Positions 34,509 to 45,132 of a stretch of DNA of 64,000 nucleotides are shown in pieces; positions within the stretch are counted from its first letter, which is position 1, and each line of letters begins with the position of its first letter. The position numbers and the translations under genes are program-made. The notes below the pieces were generated by a model. The model ran no database searches, was not told where the DNA came from, and saw only the letters and a list, made by a program, of their open reading frames with translations. Where the stretch lies: the NCBI RefSeq assembly GCF_009823805.1, contig NZ_WUEK01000006.1, forward strand, positions 62,001-126,000, read 5' to 3'. The stretch is from Nocardioides flavescens. GTDB taxonomy: Bacteria; Actinomycetota; Actinomycetes; Propionibacteriales; Nocardioidaceae.

Positions 34509-35345
34509 GTGAGACCTGCGCGGGACCTGTGGGCGATCTACGAGCCCTTCCACGTCGTCACCTACTTCGCCCCCGAGGCCCGCGCGGCGTTCGAGGCGGC
34601 GGGCTACCGAGGGTTCTGGCGCGGCTACTTCGCCGGCCGCTCCGCGCCACTGGGTCGTACGCCGGCCGCGGTGGTCACGGCGCTCTTCGGCGGCTTCGCC
34701 CCGCGCACCGTCGAGCGCGCGATCCCGGCGGTGTGGGACCTCGCCCCTCCGGAGGCCGCTCTCCAGGCCCGGCTCGACGGCGCCCGCCACGCGCTCGGAC
34801 GGCTCCTCGCCGGGCGGGAGGGCGAGGTCGAGGAGGCTGCTGGGCTCCTGCGCTCGGTCGCCGAGCGCGCCGAGACCGGCGGTCGTGCCCTCGGCGCCGC
34901 CAACGCCGCGCTGCCCTGGCCCGAGGACCCGCTCGGGGTGCTCTGGCAGGCCGCGACCGTCCTGCGCGAGACCCGCGGCGACGGGCACCTCGCCGCTCAG
35001 CTCGCCGTCGGGCTCGACGGCCTCTCGACGATGGTGCTGCGCACCGGGATCGACCTCTCGCGCGAGGTGCTGCAGGAGAGCAGGGGTTGGACCGAGGACG
35101 AGTGGGAGGCCGCCCGGAAGGCGCTGGTCTCGCGCGGGCTGATGTCGCCCGACGGCACCGCCACCATCTCGGGACGGGCCAAGCTCGAGCGCGCCGAGGA
35201 GCTCACCGACGACCTCGCCCACGAGCCGTGGGAGGCGGCCGGTGACGACGTCGCCGACCGGTTCCGCGAGGTGGCCGGACCGCTGTCGGACCTCGTCCGC
35301 GCCGAGCTGCCCACCGTGACCCCGATCGGGCTGCCGGAGCGCTGA
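34509..35345 (+). CDS. SCO6745 family protein (winged-helix-like), unknown function
   Basis: A 278-residue all-alpha protein. The N-terminus [46 protein letters not shown] matches the actinobacterial SCO6745-like family. The C-terminal third resembles a winged helix ([43 protein letters not shown]), suggesting a MarR-like DNA-binding origin. No ligand or target known. GTG at 34509 has TACGAT (34496-34501) 7 nt upstream. It is divergent from the amino acid dehydrogenase gene and may share control with it. Confidence 0.78.
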   Translation: MRPARDLWAIYEPFHVVTYFAPEARAAFEAAGYRGFWRGYFAGRSAPLGRTPAAVVTALFGGFAPRTVERAIPAVWDLAPPEAALQARLDGARHALGRLLAGREGEVEEAAGLLRSVAERAETGGRALGAANAALPWPEDPLGVLWQAATVLRETRGDGHLAAQLAVGLDGLSTMVLRTGIDLSREVLQESRGWTEDEWEAARKALVSRGLMSPDGTATISGRAKLERAEELTDDLAHEPWEAAGDDVADRFREVAGPLSDLVRAELPTVTPIGLPER

Positions 35346-35421
35346 GGGGTCGGCAGTCCGTGACGTTCTGGCCCCTGCGCGCGGACGTCAGGGACCAGAA
35401 CGTCGCGGACTACCCGACCCC
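35346..35421. repeat. Long imperfect inverted repeat between convergent genes
   Basis: GGGGTCGG...AGTCCG...GACGTTCTGG pairs with CCAGAACGTC...CGGACT...CCGACCCC, giving arms of about 31 bp with a few mismatches. The AGTCxxxGACGTTC word recalls the 23729/25576 repeat. A bidirectional terminator role is likely. Confidence 0.7.
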
Positions 35422-35445
35422 CAGACCTGCGGGGGACGGCCGGGC

Positions 35446-36951
35446 TCAGTCCTCGACGACCCAGCCCCGGGTGCGCTGGACGGCGCGGTCCCACGCGGCG
35501 CGCCCGCGGCGGCGGGAGGCGGCGCTCATCGCGGGCTCCCAGGTGGCCGCGCGGCGCCAGTTGGCCCGCAGCACCTCGAGGTCGGGCCAGTAGCCCACGG
35601 CCAGCCCGGCGGCGTACGCCGCACCGACGGACACCGACTCGGAGCCGAGCGGCCGCTCGACGGGGACGGCGAGGACGTCGGCGACCATCTGCATGGCGAG
35701 GTGGTTGGTGGTCATGCCGCCGTCGACGCGCAGCGAGGTGAACGCGATGCCGGTGTCGGCGGTCATCGCCTCGACCACCTCGGCGGTCTGCCAGGCGGTG
35801 GCCTCGAGCACGGCCCGGGCGAGGTGGGCTCGGGTGACGTAGGACGTCAGCCCGACGATCACCCCGCGGGCGTCGGGCTCCCAGTGCGGGGCGAAGAGCC
35901 CGGCGAACGCCGGCACGACGTAGCAGTCGCCGGTGTCGTCGACGCGGCGCGCCAGCGTCTCGATCTCGGGGGCGGAGCCGATCATCTCGAGGGCGTCGCG
36001 GAACCACTGCACGAGCGCCCCCGCGACCGCGATCGAGCCCTCGGTGGCGTAGCGCGGCGCCTCGCCCTCGATCGCGTAGGCGACCGTGGAGAGCAGTCCC
36101 CGCGCCGACGGTGCGGGGGCCTCGCCGGTGTTCATCAGCAGGAAGGCGCCGGTGCCGTAGGTGCACTTGGCCTCGCCCGCGGCGAAGCAGGTCTGCCCGA
36201 AGAGCGCCGCCTGCTGGTCGCCGAAGGCGCCACCGATCTGCACGCCCGGCAGACCGACGCGGCAGGTGCCGTGGACCTCGACGTTGGGGCGGATCTCGGG
36301 CATCAACTCCGCCGGTACGTCGAGGGCGTCGAGCAGGCGCTGGTCCCACGACAGCGTGCGCGCGTCCATGAGCAGGGTGCGGCTCGCGTTGGTCACGTCG
36401 GTGACGTGGACGCCGCCGTCGGGACCGCCGGTGAGGTTCCAGATCAGCCAGCTCTCGACCGTGCCGAAGGCGAGCTGCCCGGTGCGGGCCCGGCGCTGCA
36501 GCCCCGGCACGTGGTCGAGCAGCCAGCGCAGCCGGGGGGCCGCGAAGTAGCCGGCCGGGGTCAGCCCCGTCACCTGCTCGAACAGCTCGACGTGGGGTCC
36601 GCGCAGCATCTCGGCGACGATGTCGGCGCAGCGGGTGTCCTGCCAGGTGATGGCCGGCGCGACGGGACGGCCGGTCGAGCGGTCCCACACCAGGGTGGTC
36701 TCGCGCTGGTTGGCGATGCCCACCCCGGCGATGTCGCCGACCTCGAGCTCGGCCAGTGCGAGCGCCTCCGGCAGCACCCGCTGGGTGTTGGCCCAGATCT
36801 CGGCCGCGTCGTGCTCGGCCCACCCGGGGCGCGGGAAGTGTTGGGTGTGCTCGTGCTGGGCGAGCGAGACCATCCGCCCGGCGTGGTCGAAGACCAGGCA
36901 GCGGGTCGACGTCGTGCCCTGGTCGATGGCGGCGACGTACCCACCGCTCAC
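35446..36951 (-). CDS. glpK: Glycerol kinase, second copy
   Basis: A 501-residue FGGY-family kinase that phosphorylates glycerol with ATP. Motifs: [15 protein letters not shown] at the N-terminus, NQRETTLVWDR, ITWQDTR, AFGDQQAALFG, KCTYGTGAFLLMNTG and the FGGY-2 region LRVDGGMTTNHLAMQ..A..L.VPVERP. It is clearly paralogous to the kinase at 38766 but diverged. GTG at 36951 overlaps the iclR stop as GTGA, so regulator and kinase are translationally coupled. The longer open frame upstream runs through iclR and is not used. Confidence 0.93.
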   Translation of the reverse strand: MSGGYVAAIDQGTTSTRCLVFDHAGRMVSLAQHEHTQHFPRPGWAEHDAAEIWANTQRVLPEALALAELEVGDIAGVGIANQRETTLVWDRSTGRPVAPAITWQDTRCADIVAEMLRGPHVELFEQVTGLTPAGYFAAPRLRWLLDHVPGLQRRARTGQLAFGTVESWLIWNLTGGPDGGVHVTDVTNASRTLLMDARTLSWDQRLLDALDVPAELMPEIRPNVEVHGTCRVGLPGVQIGGAFGDQQAALFGQTCFAAGEAKCTYGTGAFLLMNTGEAPAPSARGLLSTVAYAIEGEAPRYATEGSIAVAGALVQWFRDALEMIGSAPEIETLARRVDDTGDCYVVPAFAGLFAPHWEPDARGVIVGLTSYVTRAHLARAVLEATAWQTAEVVEAMTADTGIAFTSLRVDGGMTTNHLAMQMVADVLAVPVERPLGSESVSVGAAYAAGLAVGYWPDLEVLRANWRRAATWEPAMSAASRRRGRAAWDRAVQRTRGWVVED

Positions 36952-37706
36952 AGTCGGTCCCGGAGCGTGGAGGCCGTGGCGTGGGCGGCCGCGAGCAGCT
37001 GCTCCACGAGTCCGGGGTGCGGCGCGCCCGAGGGCTGCAGCACCTGGTCGCTGGGGCCGACGACGCCGATCGCGCCTACGGCGGTGCCGACCTGGTGGTG
37101 GATGGGCGCCGCGACCCCGGCGGTGCCGAGGGTGAGCCCGCCGTCGAGCGCGGCCCAGCCCTGGCGGCGGGCGAGCTGCAGCGCGCGGCCGAGCGCGACG
37201 TGGGTGCTCGGCGTCGTGGGGGTGTACGCCGTGAGCGCGAGCTCGCGGACCCGGGAAGCGACCGGGGCCCAGGCCAGCAGCACGTGGCCGAGCGCGGTGG
37301 CGTGCGCCGGCACCAGCTCGCCGACGCGCAGCCGCTGGGGCGAGCCGTCGGGACGGAAGACGTGGGCCACCAGCTCGGCCGTCGGCCCGCGCAGCATGGC
37401 GACCTCGACCGCGAGGCCCGTGCGGGCGGCGAGCCCGTCCGCCCAGTGCGACACCCGGGCCCGGAGCAGGTGGGGGTCGACCGCCCGGCCGAGGTCGGCG
37501 AGCCCGCTGCCGAGCGAGTAGTGGCCGGTGGCCGGGTCCTGCACGACGAACCCCACCTCGCAGAGCGTGCGCACGATCCCGTGCACGGTGGTCTTGGGCA
37601 GGTCGAGCAGTCGGGCCAGCTCGCCGAGCGGGAGCGGCTCGGGCACGGCGCCGAGCAGGTGCAGGGCCTGGGCGGCGCGCTCGATGGACTGGATGGTGCC
37701 CGGCAC
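36948..37706 (-). CDS. IclR-family regulator, probable glycerol regulon repressor
   Basis: A 252-residue regulator. The N-terminal winged helix is IQSIERAAQALHLLGAVPEPLPLGELARLLDLPKTTVHGIVRTLCEVGFVV (about 5-55). A GAF-like effector domain follows (LVPAHATALGHVLLA and DGGLTLGTAGVAAPIHHQVG). It heads the iclR-glpK2 operon and is divergent from glpF-glpK-glpD, with paired palindromes in the shared promoter. This resembles GylR-type glycerol control in Streptomyces. TACGGT (complement of 37714-37719) lies 7 nt before the GTG, next to the operators. Confidence 0.9.
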   Translation of the reverse strand: MPGTIQSIERAAQALHLLGAVPEPLPLGELARLLDLPKTTVHGIVRTLCEVGFVVQDPATGHYSLGSGLADLGRAVDPHLLRARVSHWADGLAARTGLAVEVAMLRGPTAELVAHVFRPDGSPQRLRVGELVPAHATALGHVLLAWAPVASRVRELALTAYTPTTPSTHVALGRALQLARRQGWAALDGGLTLGTAGVAAPIHHQVGTAVGAIGVVGPSDQVLQPSGAPHPGLVEQLLAAAHATASTLRDRL

Positions 37707-37723
37707 GGGTCCGACCGTACGCC

Positions 37724-37774
37724 GTTCGGCATCGCCGAACCATCGTTCGACGATGTCGAACGGAACGGCTTCCG
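37724..37774. promoter_or_regulatory. Tandem 17-bp palindromic operators (GTTCGRC-N3-GYCGAAC)
   Basis: GTTCGGCATCGCCGAAC (37724-37740) and GTTCGACGATGTCGAAC (37745-37761) are both perfect, with centres 21 bp apart, two helical turns. CGGAACGGCTTCCG (37761-37774) adds a third, weaker dyad. They sit just upstream of the iclR -10 and in front of glpF. Confidence 0.8.
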
Positions 37775-37846
37775 TGTGACCGCCGTCTCAGGGAGCGTGT
37801 GTCGCACACCACTTCGTCAACCGTGACCCGATCCGGGAGGGCAGGC

Positions 37847-38695
37847 ATGAGCGCCACCGACACCACCGCCACGAGGAGGCCGCCGATCGTCGGCGAGCTC
37901 TGCGCCGAGTTCGCCGGCACGATGATCCTCATCCTGTTCGGGGTGGGGGTGGTCGCGCAGGTCGTCACCAGCGCCGACGGCAGCCTCGGCGACCACGACT
38001 CGATCTCCTGGGCCTGGGGCCTGGGCGTCACGCTCGGTGTCTACGTCGCCGCGCGGCTCTCCGGCGCCCACCTCAACCCGGCCGTGACGATCGCGCTGGC
38101 GGCGTTCACGGAGTTCGAGTGGCGCAAGGTCGCGCCGTACGCCCTGGCCCAGACGGCCGGCGCCTTCGTCGCCGCGCTGATCGTGCGCGTGACCTACGCC
38201 GACCTCATCGGCGCGGTCGACCCCGGCCACACCATCAAGACCCAGGGCATCTTCTCGACGCTGCCCGGCAACGGCGCCGCCGACGTCGGCATCCCGACGG
38301 CGTTCCTCGACCAGGTCGTCGGCACCGCGATCCTCGTCTTCGTGATCTTCGCGCTGACCTCGGCGTGGAACAACCCGCCGCTGGCCAACCTCGGCCCGGT
38401 CGTCGTCGGTCTGCTCGTCGTCGCCATCGGCATGGCCTGGGGCGCCAACGCCGGCTACGCCATCAACCCCGCCCGCGACCTCGGCCCCCGCCTGGCCTCG
38501 CTCATCACCGGCTACGGCGGCGCGCTGAACGACCAGAACGGCAACCTCTACTTCTGGCTGCCGATCGTCGCCCCGATCGTCGGCGGTCTCGTCGGCGGCG
38601 CGCTGTTCAAGGTGCTCATCGGCATGCACCTCACGCCGACCGAGCCCGAGTCGAATCAGGAGGAGGTCGTGGTCAGCGAGCCGCGTCAGCAGTAG
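37847..38695 (+). CDS. glpF: Glycerol uptake facilitator (aquaglyceroporin)
   Basis: A 282-residue MIP channel that lets glycerol diffuse into the cell. Six helices with the two NPA half-helices: [12 protein letters not shown] (about 72) and [13 protein letters not shown] (about 203). Asp after the second NPAR is the glyceroporin marker, in contrast to AqpZ at 57821 with NPARSL. A Ser/Glu-rich tail ends it. ATG at 37847 has GGGAGG 6 bases upstream, giving the usual length. It is the first gene of glpF-glpK-glpD, divergent from iclR. Confidence 0.94.
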   Translation: MSATDTTATRRPPIVGELCAEFAGTMILILFGVGVVAQVVTSADGSLGDHDSISWAWGLGVTLGVYVAARLSGAHLNPAVTIALAAFTEFEWRKVAPYALAQTAGAFVAALIVRVTYADLIGAVDPGHTIKTQGIFSTLPGNGAADVGIPTAFLDQVVGTAILVFVIFALTSAWNNPPLANLGPVVVGLLVVAIGMAWGANAGYAINPARDLGPRLASLITGYGGALNDQNGNLYFWLPIVAPIVGGLVGGALFKVLIGMHLTPTEPESNQEEVVVSEPRQQ

Positions 38696-38765
38696 ACACG
38701 TCCCGAGCACCCACCGGTCCACCACCAGCCACCAGCCGCACAGCCACAGCAGCGAGGAGAACACC

Positions 38766-40283
<1,518 letters not shown>

Positions 40284-40331
40284 CGCCTCCCAGCCCCACC
40301 CCCGACCGCGATCCCGAGAGAGAAGACCCAG

Positions 40332-42050
40332 ATGCGATCCGTCCCCCTGTCACCCGAGTCCCGCACCGAGGCGCTGCGGCACCTCGCCGAGGACGAGCTC
40401 GACGTCCTCGTCGTGGGCGGTGGCGTCGTCGGCACCGGTGCCGCGCTCGACGCCGCCACCCGCGGGCTGCGGGTCGGACTCGTGGAGGCGCGCGACTTCG
40501 CCTCCGGCACGTCGAGCCGCTCGAGCAAGCTGGTCCACGGTGGCCTGCGCTACCTCGAGATGCTCGACTTCGCCCTCGTCGCCGAGGCGCTCAAGGAGCG
40601 GGGCCTGCTCCTGCAGGAGCTCGCCCCGCACCTCGTGCACCCCGTGGCGTTCCTCTACCCGCTCAAGCACCGCGGCTGGGAGCGGTTGTACGCCGGGGCC
40701 GGGGTCGCGCTCTACGACTCGATGTCGCGCATCTCCGGGCGGGCCGGGGTGCCGCTGCACCGGCACCTGACCCGCCGCGGGGCGCGCAAGCTCGTGCCGT
40801 CGCTGCGCAAGGACGCCCTCGTCGGCGCCCTGCAGTACTACGACGCGCAGGTCGACGACGCCCGGCACACGATGTTCATCGCCCGCACGGCCGCGGCGTA
40901 CGGCGCCCACGTGGCCTCGCGCGCCCGCGTCGTCGAGCTGGTGCGCGAGGGCGAGCGCGTGACCGGGGCGAAGGTGCGCGACCTGGAGAGCGACGAGGTC
41001 TTCACGATCCGGGCGCGCCAGGTCGTCAACGCCACGGGCGTGTGGACCGACGAGACGCAGTCGCTCACCGGGGAGCGCGGACCGTTCCACGTGCGCGCCA
41101 GCAAGGGCGTGCACCTCGTGGTGCCGAAGGACCGGATCCGCTCCGAGACCGGGCTGATCCTGCGCACCGAGAAGTCGGTGCTGTTCGTGATCCCGTGGGG
41201 CCGGCACTGGATCATCGGCACCACCGACACCGACTGGTCGCTCGACAAGGCCCACCCCGCCGCGAGCGAGGCCGACATCGACTACCTGCTCGACCACGTC
41301 AACGCCGTCCTCGAGACTCCGCTGACGCGCGCGGACGTGCAGGGCGTCTACGCCGGGCTGCGCCCGCTGCTCGAGGGCGAGTCGGAGGCCACCTCCAAGC
41401 TCTCCCGCGAGCACGCCGTCAGCCACCCCGCGCCCGGGCTGGTCGTCGTCGCCGGCGGCAAGTACACGACGTACCGCGTGATGGCGGAGGACGCCATCGA
41501 CGAGGCGGTCTTCGGCCTGACCTCCCACGAGGACCGCACGGTGCCGCCGTCGGTGACCGCGAAGGTGCCGCTGCTCGGTGCCGAGGGCTACCAGGCGCTG
41601 TGGAACTCCCGACACGTGCTCGCGCAGCGCTACGGCCTGCACGAGGTGTGGATCGAGCACCTGCTCAAGCGCTACGGCTCGCTGGTGCACGAGCTGCTCG
41701 ACCTGGTCGAGCGGGACCCCTCGCTCGGCCGTCCGCTCGAGGGTGCGTCGGACTACCTCCGCGTCGAGATCGTCTACGGCGCCTCGCACGAGGGCGCCCG
41801 CCACCTCGAGGACCTCCTCACTCGGCGTACGCGCATCTCGATCGAGACCTTCGACCGCGGCGTGGGCGTGGTCGAGGAGGTCGCCGCCCTCGTCGCGCCC
41901 GTCCTCGGCTGGAGCGAGGAGCAGGTCGGCCTCGAGATCGAGCACTACCGCGCCCGCGTCGAGGCCGAGCGCGAGAGCCAGCAGATGCCCGACGACGCCA
42001 CCGCCGACGCCGCCCGCCTCGGCGCCGCCGACGTCGTCCCGCTCAGCTAG
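40332..42050 (+). CDS. glpD: Aerobic glycerol-3-phosphate dehydrogenase (FAD)
   Basis: A 572-residue membrane-associated flavoprotein that oxidises glycerol 3-phosphate to DHAP and passes electrons to quinone. The FAD site is DVLVVGGGVVGTGAALDAATRG near residue 20. DAO signature ASGTSSRSSKLVHGGLRYLE follows (about 56-76). Other conserved segments are RASKGVHLVVPKDR and VVVAGGKYTTYRVMAEDA. The C-terminal DAO_C region continues to about residue 540. It closes the glpF-glpK-glpD operon. Nine bases after its stop the second phased repeat array begins. Confidence 0.96.
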   Translation: MRSVPLSPESRTEALRHLAEDELDVLVVGGGVVGTGAALDAATRGLRVGLVEARDFASGTSSRSSKLVHGGLRYLEMLDFALVAEALKERGLLLQELAPHLVHPVAFLYPLKHRGWERLYAGAGVALYDSMSRISGRAGVPLHRHLTRRGARKLVPSLRKDALVGALQYYDAQVDDARHTMFIARTAAAYGAHVASRARVVELVREGERVTGAKVRDLESDEVFTIRARQVVNATGVWTDETQSLTGERGPFHVRASKGVHLVVPKDRIRSETGLILRTEKSVLFVIPWGRHWIIGTTDTDWSLDKAHPAASEADIDYLLDHVNAVLETPLTRADVQGVYAGLRPLLEGESEATSKLSREHAVSHPAPGLVVVAGGKYTTYRVMAEDAIDEAVFGLTSHEDRTVPPSVTAKVPLLGAEGYQALWNSRHVLAQRYGLHEVWIEHLLKRYGSLVHELLDLVERDPSLGRPLEGASDYLRVEIVYGASHEGARHLEDLLTRRTRISIETFDRGVGVVEEVAALVAPVLGWSEEQVGLEIEHYRARVEAERESQQMPDDATADAARLGAADVVPLS

Positions 42051-42058
42051 GGGCACGC

Positions 42059-42245
42059 CGTACGCCGACCCGGCGCGAACTGCTGCTGGATGTACGCCGA
42101 CCCGGCGCGAACTGCTGCCGCACGCACCTCGACCCGGCGCGTAGTGCTGAGGATGCCTCAGCACTACGCGCCGGGTCGGCGTACGTCTGACGACACTTTG
42201 CGCCGGGTCGGCGTGCCGGGGACAGCAGTTCGCGCCGGGTCGGCG
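42059..42245. repeat. Array 2 of 32-bp-phased repeats: three direct units facing three inverted units
   Basis: GACCCGGCG starts at 42067, 42099 and 42131; complementary GGGTC starts at 42173, 42205 and 42237, all 32 bp apart. The central palindrome is AGTGCTGAGGATGCCTCAGC. The span from the last direct GACCC to the end of the first inverted GGGTC is 47 bp, as in array 1. It lies between convergent glpD and the lipid kinase gene. Confidence 0.95.
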
Positions 42246-42246
42246 G

Positions 42247-43254
42247 TCAGGCGACGGGTGCGACCTCGTCGGCGACGTCGTCGTCCGTGTCTCCGTCGAA
42301 ACGCGCGGCGCGGCTGGTGGAGGGGATGACGACGCGCAGCGCGTTGCGGTCGACGGTGGAGGTGAGCGGGGTGGTGGCCGAGACTTCGCCGTCCAGGTTG
42401 ACCGGGAGCGGCTCGTCGGTCTCGATGCGCACGGCGCGGGTGGTGAGGTGGGTGACCCGCTCGTGCTCCACGAAGCGGCCGTCCTTGAGGAGCCGCGCGA
42501 TGGAGACGTGGTCGCGCAGCCGCCCTCGCTCGACGGCGTAGACGTCGAGCAGGTGGTCGTCGATCGAGGCGTTGGGCGCCACGGAGTTGCCGCCGCCGTA
42601 GTGGCGGCCGTTGCCGACCGCCACCTGCATGAGGTCGTCGAGCACCAGCGGCGGGTGGTCGCCGCCGGGGAAGCTCAGCCGGGCCGAGAACGGCGCGTGG
42701 TGGCGGTAGGCGCGCAGCGTCGCCACCGGGTACGCCGCCGGGCCGAGCCGTCGCTTGAGCCCGGGGGTGAGCATCGCGGTGACGCCCACCGAGAGGCCCA
42801 GCGAGGCGACGTTGAGGAACGTGTGACGCCCCGAGGCGTCCTCCACGCGGCCGAGGTCGACGTCGGCGACCCGACCCGAGAGCAGCGCGGCGACGGCCGC
42901 GGTCGGGTCGGGCGGCACCTCGAGCGTGCGGGCGAAGTCGTTGGCGGTGCCGAGCGGCACCACGCCGAGCACCGTGTCGGTGCCCGAGACCCGGTGGGCC
43001 GCGGCGCCGACGGTGCCGTCGCCTCCGCCGACGACGAGCAGCCCGGGCCCCTCGGCGACGACGCGGTCGAGGGTCGCGCCCAGCTCGGCACCCGAGAGCA
43101 CGGCGTGCGTGCGCACCCGCTCGACGCGGGCCGCCGCGAGGAGTGCCCGCGTGCGGTCGAGGGCGTCCCGGCCGCGACGCGATGCGGCGTTGACCACGAG
43201 CGCGACCTCGGAACCGTCGTGGTGGAGGCGGTCGAGGAGATCAGCCGTCTTCAT
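42247..43254 (-). CDS. Diacylglycerol/lipid kinase family protein (DAGK_cat)
   Basis: A 335-residue cytoplasmic lipid kinase. The nucleotide site is LLVVGGGDGTVGAAAHRV (about 93-110), followed by VLGVVPLGTANDFARTLEVP, the GGDGT and LGTxNDFAR signatures. The C-terminal beta-domain has VAVGNGRHYGGGNSVAPNASIDDHLLDV and the conserved LPVNLDGE. The substrate may be diacylglycerol, ceramide or another lipid; undetermined. TAACGT (complement of 43262-43267) lies 7 nt before the ATG. It ends beside array 2, converging with glpD. Confidence 0.9.
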   Translation of the reverse strand: MKTADLLDRLHHDGSEVALVVNAASRRGRDALDRTRALLAAARVERVRTHAVLSGAELGATLDRVVAEGPGLLVVGGGDGTVGAAAHRVSGTDTVLGVVPLGTANDFARTLEVPPDPTAAVAALLSGRVADVDLGRVEDASGRHTFLNVASLGLSVGVTAMLTPGLKRRLGPAAYPVATLRAYRHHAPFSARLSFPGGDHPPLVLDDLMQVAVGNGRHYGGGNSVAPNASIDDHLLDVYAVERGRLRDHVSIARLLKDGRFVEHERVTHLTTRAVRIETDEPLPVNLDGEVSATTPLTSTVDRNALRVVIPSTSRAARFDGDTDDDVADEVAPVA

Positions 43255-43288
43255 GGCCTCGACGTTAGGTCGGCTCCGTGAGGGGACC

Positions 43289-44263
43289 CTAAGAGAGCGC
43301 CCTGACCAGGCCGTACGCCGCCGCGAAGGTGACCAGGAACACCAGCAGGCAGGCGAGCACGAGCCGCAGCCGGCCGGAAGGAGGACGCGCCGCCACGGCG
43401 GCCCGGTCGCCCCGGGGCTCGACCCGGGTGGCGTCGGGGCGGGTGTCCCCCGTTGCCGAGCGGAGGGAAGCGACGAAGGAGTCGACGTCGGGCCACCGCG
43501 CCTCCGGTGAAGGGTCGAGCGCGCGCAGCAGGACGGCGTCGACCTCGGGCGGCAGCGACGGCTCGTGCTGTGACGGCGGCACCGGCGGCCCGGCGTGGGC
43601 GAGCTCGGGGATCGAGACCTCGCGGGCCTGGTGCCCGGTGAGCAGCTGGTAGGCGACCGCGGCCAGGGCGTGCACGTCGGCGCGGGTGTCGACGCCCTCG
43701 CCGAAGGCCTGCTCCGGTGCCATGTACGCCGGGGTGCCGACCACCTGGGTCAGCCCGCTGGCGTGCAGCATCGCCTTGGCGACGCCGAGGTCGGCGACGA
43801 GGAGCCGGTCGCCGGCGCTGCCGCCGCTGCGCAGCAGGAGGTTCTGGGGCTTCACGTCGCGGTGCACGACGCCGAGCTCGTGCAGCACGCGCAGGCCGGA
43901 CGCCGCCTGGGCGACGAGGTCGACGGCGCGCGGCACCGGCAGCGGGACTCCCGGCTCGAGCAGCTGGGCCAGCGAGCCGCGGTCGGCATAGGTCATCACG
44001 AAGTACGGCGTGCCGTCGGCCTCGCCGAGGTCGTGCACGCGCACGACGTGGTCGGAGTCGGCGCGGCGCAGGATCCGCGCCTCCTCGAGGAAGCGCTCGC
44101 GGACGTCGAGGCGCTGCGCCCAGTTCTCGGCAAGGGCCTTCACCGCGACGTCGGAGTCGAGCTCGGCGTCGTGGTAGAGCCACACCGTGGCGAACCCGCC
44201 GACCCCGAGCCGCTCGCGCCGTTCGAGGCGTCCGAGGCGTTCGGGCAGGGGCACGGGCAGCAC
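43289..44263 (-). CDS. Ser/Thr protein kinase, PknB-like, with C-terminal membrane anchor
   Basis: A 324-residue kinase. Gly-loop LGVGGFATVWLYHD (about 19-32), ATP Lys42 in VAVKAL, catalytic loop GVVHRDVKPQNLLL (about 128-141), metal motif DLG in place of DFG (LLVADLGVAKAM), and the activation/P+1 segment VVGTPAYMAPEQAFGEGVDTRADVHALA. A single helix near the C-terminus (LRLVLACLLVFLVTFAAAYGLVRAL) leaves no extracellular sensor domain. The DLG variant is seen in some active kinases. Targets unknown. Upstream are a strong terminator and another gene on the same strand. Confidence 0.92.
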   Translation of the reverse strand: MLPVPLPERLGRLERRERLGVGGFATVWLYHDAELDSDVAVKALAENWAQRLDVRERFLEEARILRRADSDHVVRVHDLGEADGTPYFVMTYADRGSLAQLLEPGVPLPVPRAVDLVAQAASGLRVLHELGVVHRDVKPQNLLLRSGGSAGDRLLVADLGVAKAMLHASGLTQVVGTPAYMAPEQAFGEGVDTRADVHALAAVAYQLLTGHQAREVSIPELAHAGPPVPPSQHEPSLPPEVDAVLLRALDPSPEARWPDVDSFVASLRSATGDTRPDATRVEPRGDRAAVAARPPSGRLRLVLACLLVFLVTFAAAYGLVRALS

Positions 44264-44309
44264 TCTCCCACGGGTCGAGGGCGGTTCTGAGGGACAGCCC
44301 CGGACGCGA

Positions 44310-44346
44310 CAGCGGCCGCGCCCCGACGAGGAGGGCGCGGCCGCTG
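44310..44346 (-). terminator. Strong hairpin (14-bp stem CAGCGGCCGCGCCC)
   Basis: CAGCGGCCGCGCCC, a 9-nt loop, then the perfect complement. It lies just after the stop of the exported-protein gene at 44370 and before the kinase gene on the same strand. Confidence 0.75.
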
Positions 44347-44369
44347 CGTGGTGCGGGGGAGCGGTCAGC

Positions 44370-44990
44370 TCACTGGCCGCCGTCGAACAGCTTGACGTAC
44401 TCGTACTGCGTGGCGGTGACGGAGACGCCGGCCTGGCCCTGGCGGTCGGCGGTGAAGTTGCCGCTGATGACGACCGGGGTGTTGTTGGCGGTGATCTTGA
44501 TGGTGCCGCCGAAGCTGACCTGCGCCGGGTTGACGCCGCCCTCGGGCACGTCGGAGGTGACGTTGCGGCTGAAGCCGGACTGCAGGCCCGGGATCGTCAC
44601 CACGCCGTAGTCGGTGGTGTCGGCCGGGGTGGGGCCGCCGATGTGCCAGAACTGGGCGGTGCCGGAGAGCTTCCAGGTGCCCTTGTTGAGCACCAGGGTC
44701 ACCAGGCCGGTCTGGGCGCCGGTGACGTCGACGACGCGCGCGCCGGCGTAGGCCGGGGTGGCACTGACCGGCGTCTCGGCGACCTTGACGGTCTCGGTCG
44801 AGGTGAACCGGGCGAAGTTGTTCTTCGTCAGGTCGCGGGTCTGGATCGTCCCGTCCTTGATCTGCGACGAGGTGATCTGCTTGGCGGCGACCGACGCGCC
44901 GGTGCCGGCGGTGGCGGCGACGGCGACGACGCCGACGACCGCGGCGGCCTTCTTGCCAGCGGACTTGCTCACGAGCGAGTTCAGCTTCAC
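44370..44990 (-). CDS. Exported protein with SSQIKDGTI motif, unknown function
   Basis: A 206-residue secreted protein. The signal-like N-terminus (SAGKKAAAVVGVVAVAATAGTGASVAA) is followed by KQITSSQIKDGTIQTRDLTKNNFARF, a module often found at the start of actinobacterial surface or collagen-like proteins. The rest is beta-strand-rich with a Thr/Val pattern. GTG at 44990 (MKLNSLVSK) has GGAGG 4 bases upstream, so I use it rather than the longer frame. It is divergent from the sigma-factor remnant. No enzymatic motif is visible. Confidence 0.75.
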   Translation of the reverse strand: MKLNSLVSKSAGKKAAAVVGVVAVAATAGTGASVAAKQITSSQIKDGTIQTRDLTKNNFARFTSTETVKVAETPVSATPAYAGARVVDVTGAQTGLVTLVLNKGTWKLSGTAQFWHIGGPTPADTTDYGVVTIPGLQSGFSRNVTSDVPEGGVNPAQVSFGGTIKITANNTPVVISGNFTADRQGQAGVSVTATQYEYVKLFDGGQ

Positions 44991-45132
44991 GGGTCCTCCG
45001 AGGAGTGGGGTGGGAGTGGGGTTGCGCGGTCCACCCGGAGGCGCACCGCGTCGTGCTTCCTCTCCTCTGACGGGGTCCGACCACATCGGGTTGGGTGGTC
45101 TTGGCGAAAATCCTCGGCGCTACTGTCGCTGC

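Noticed and set aside
43289..44263. Inactive pseudokinase because of DLG in place of DFG
   Set aside because: The ATP Lys, the HRDxKPxN loop and the metal Asp are all present; DLG alone does not imply loss of activity.
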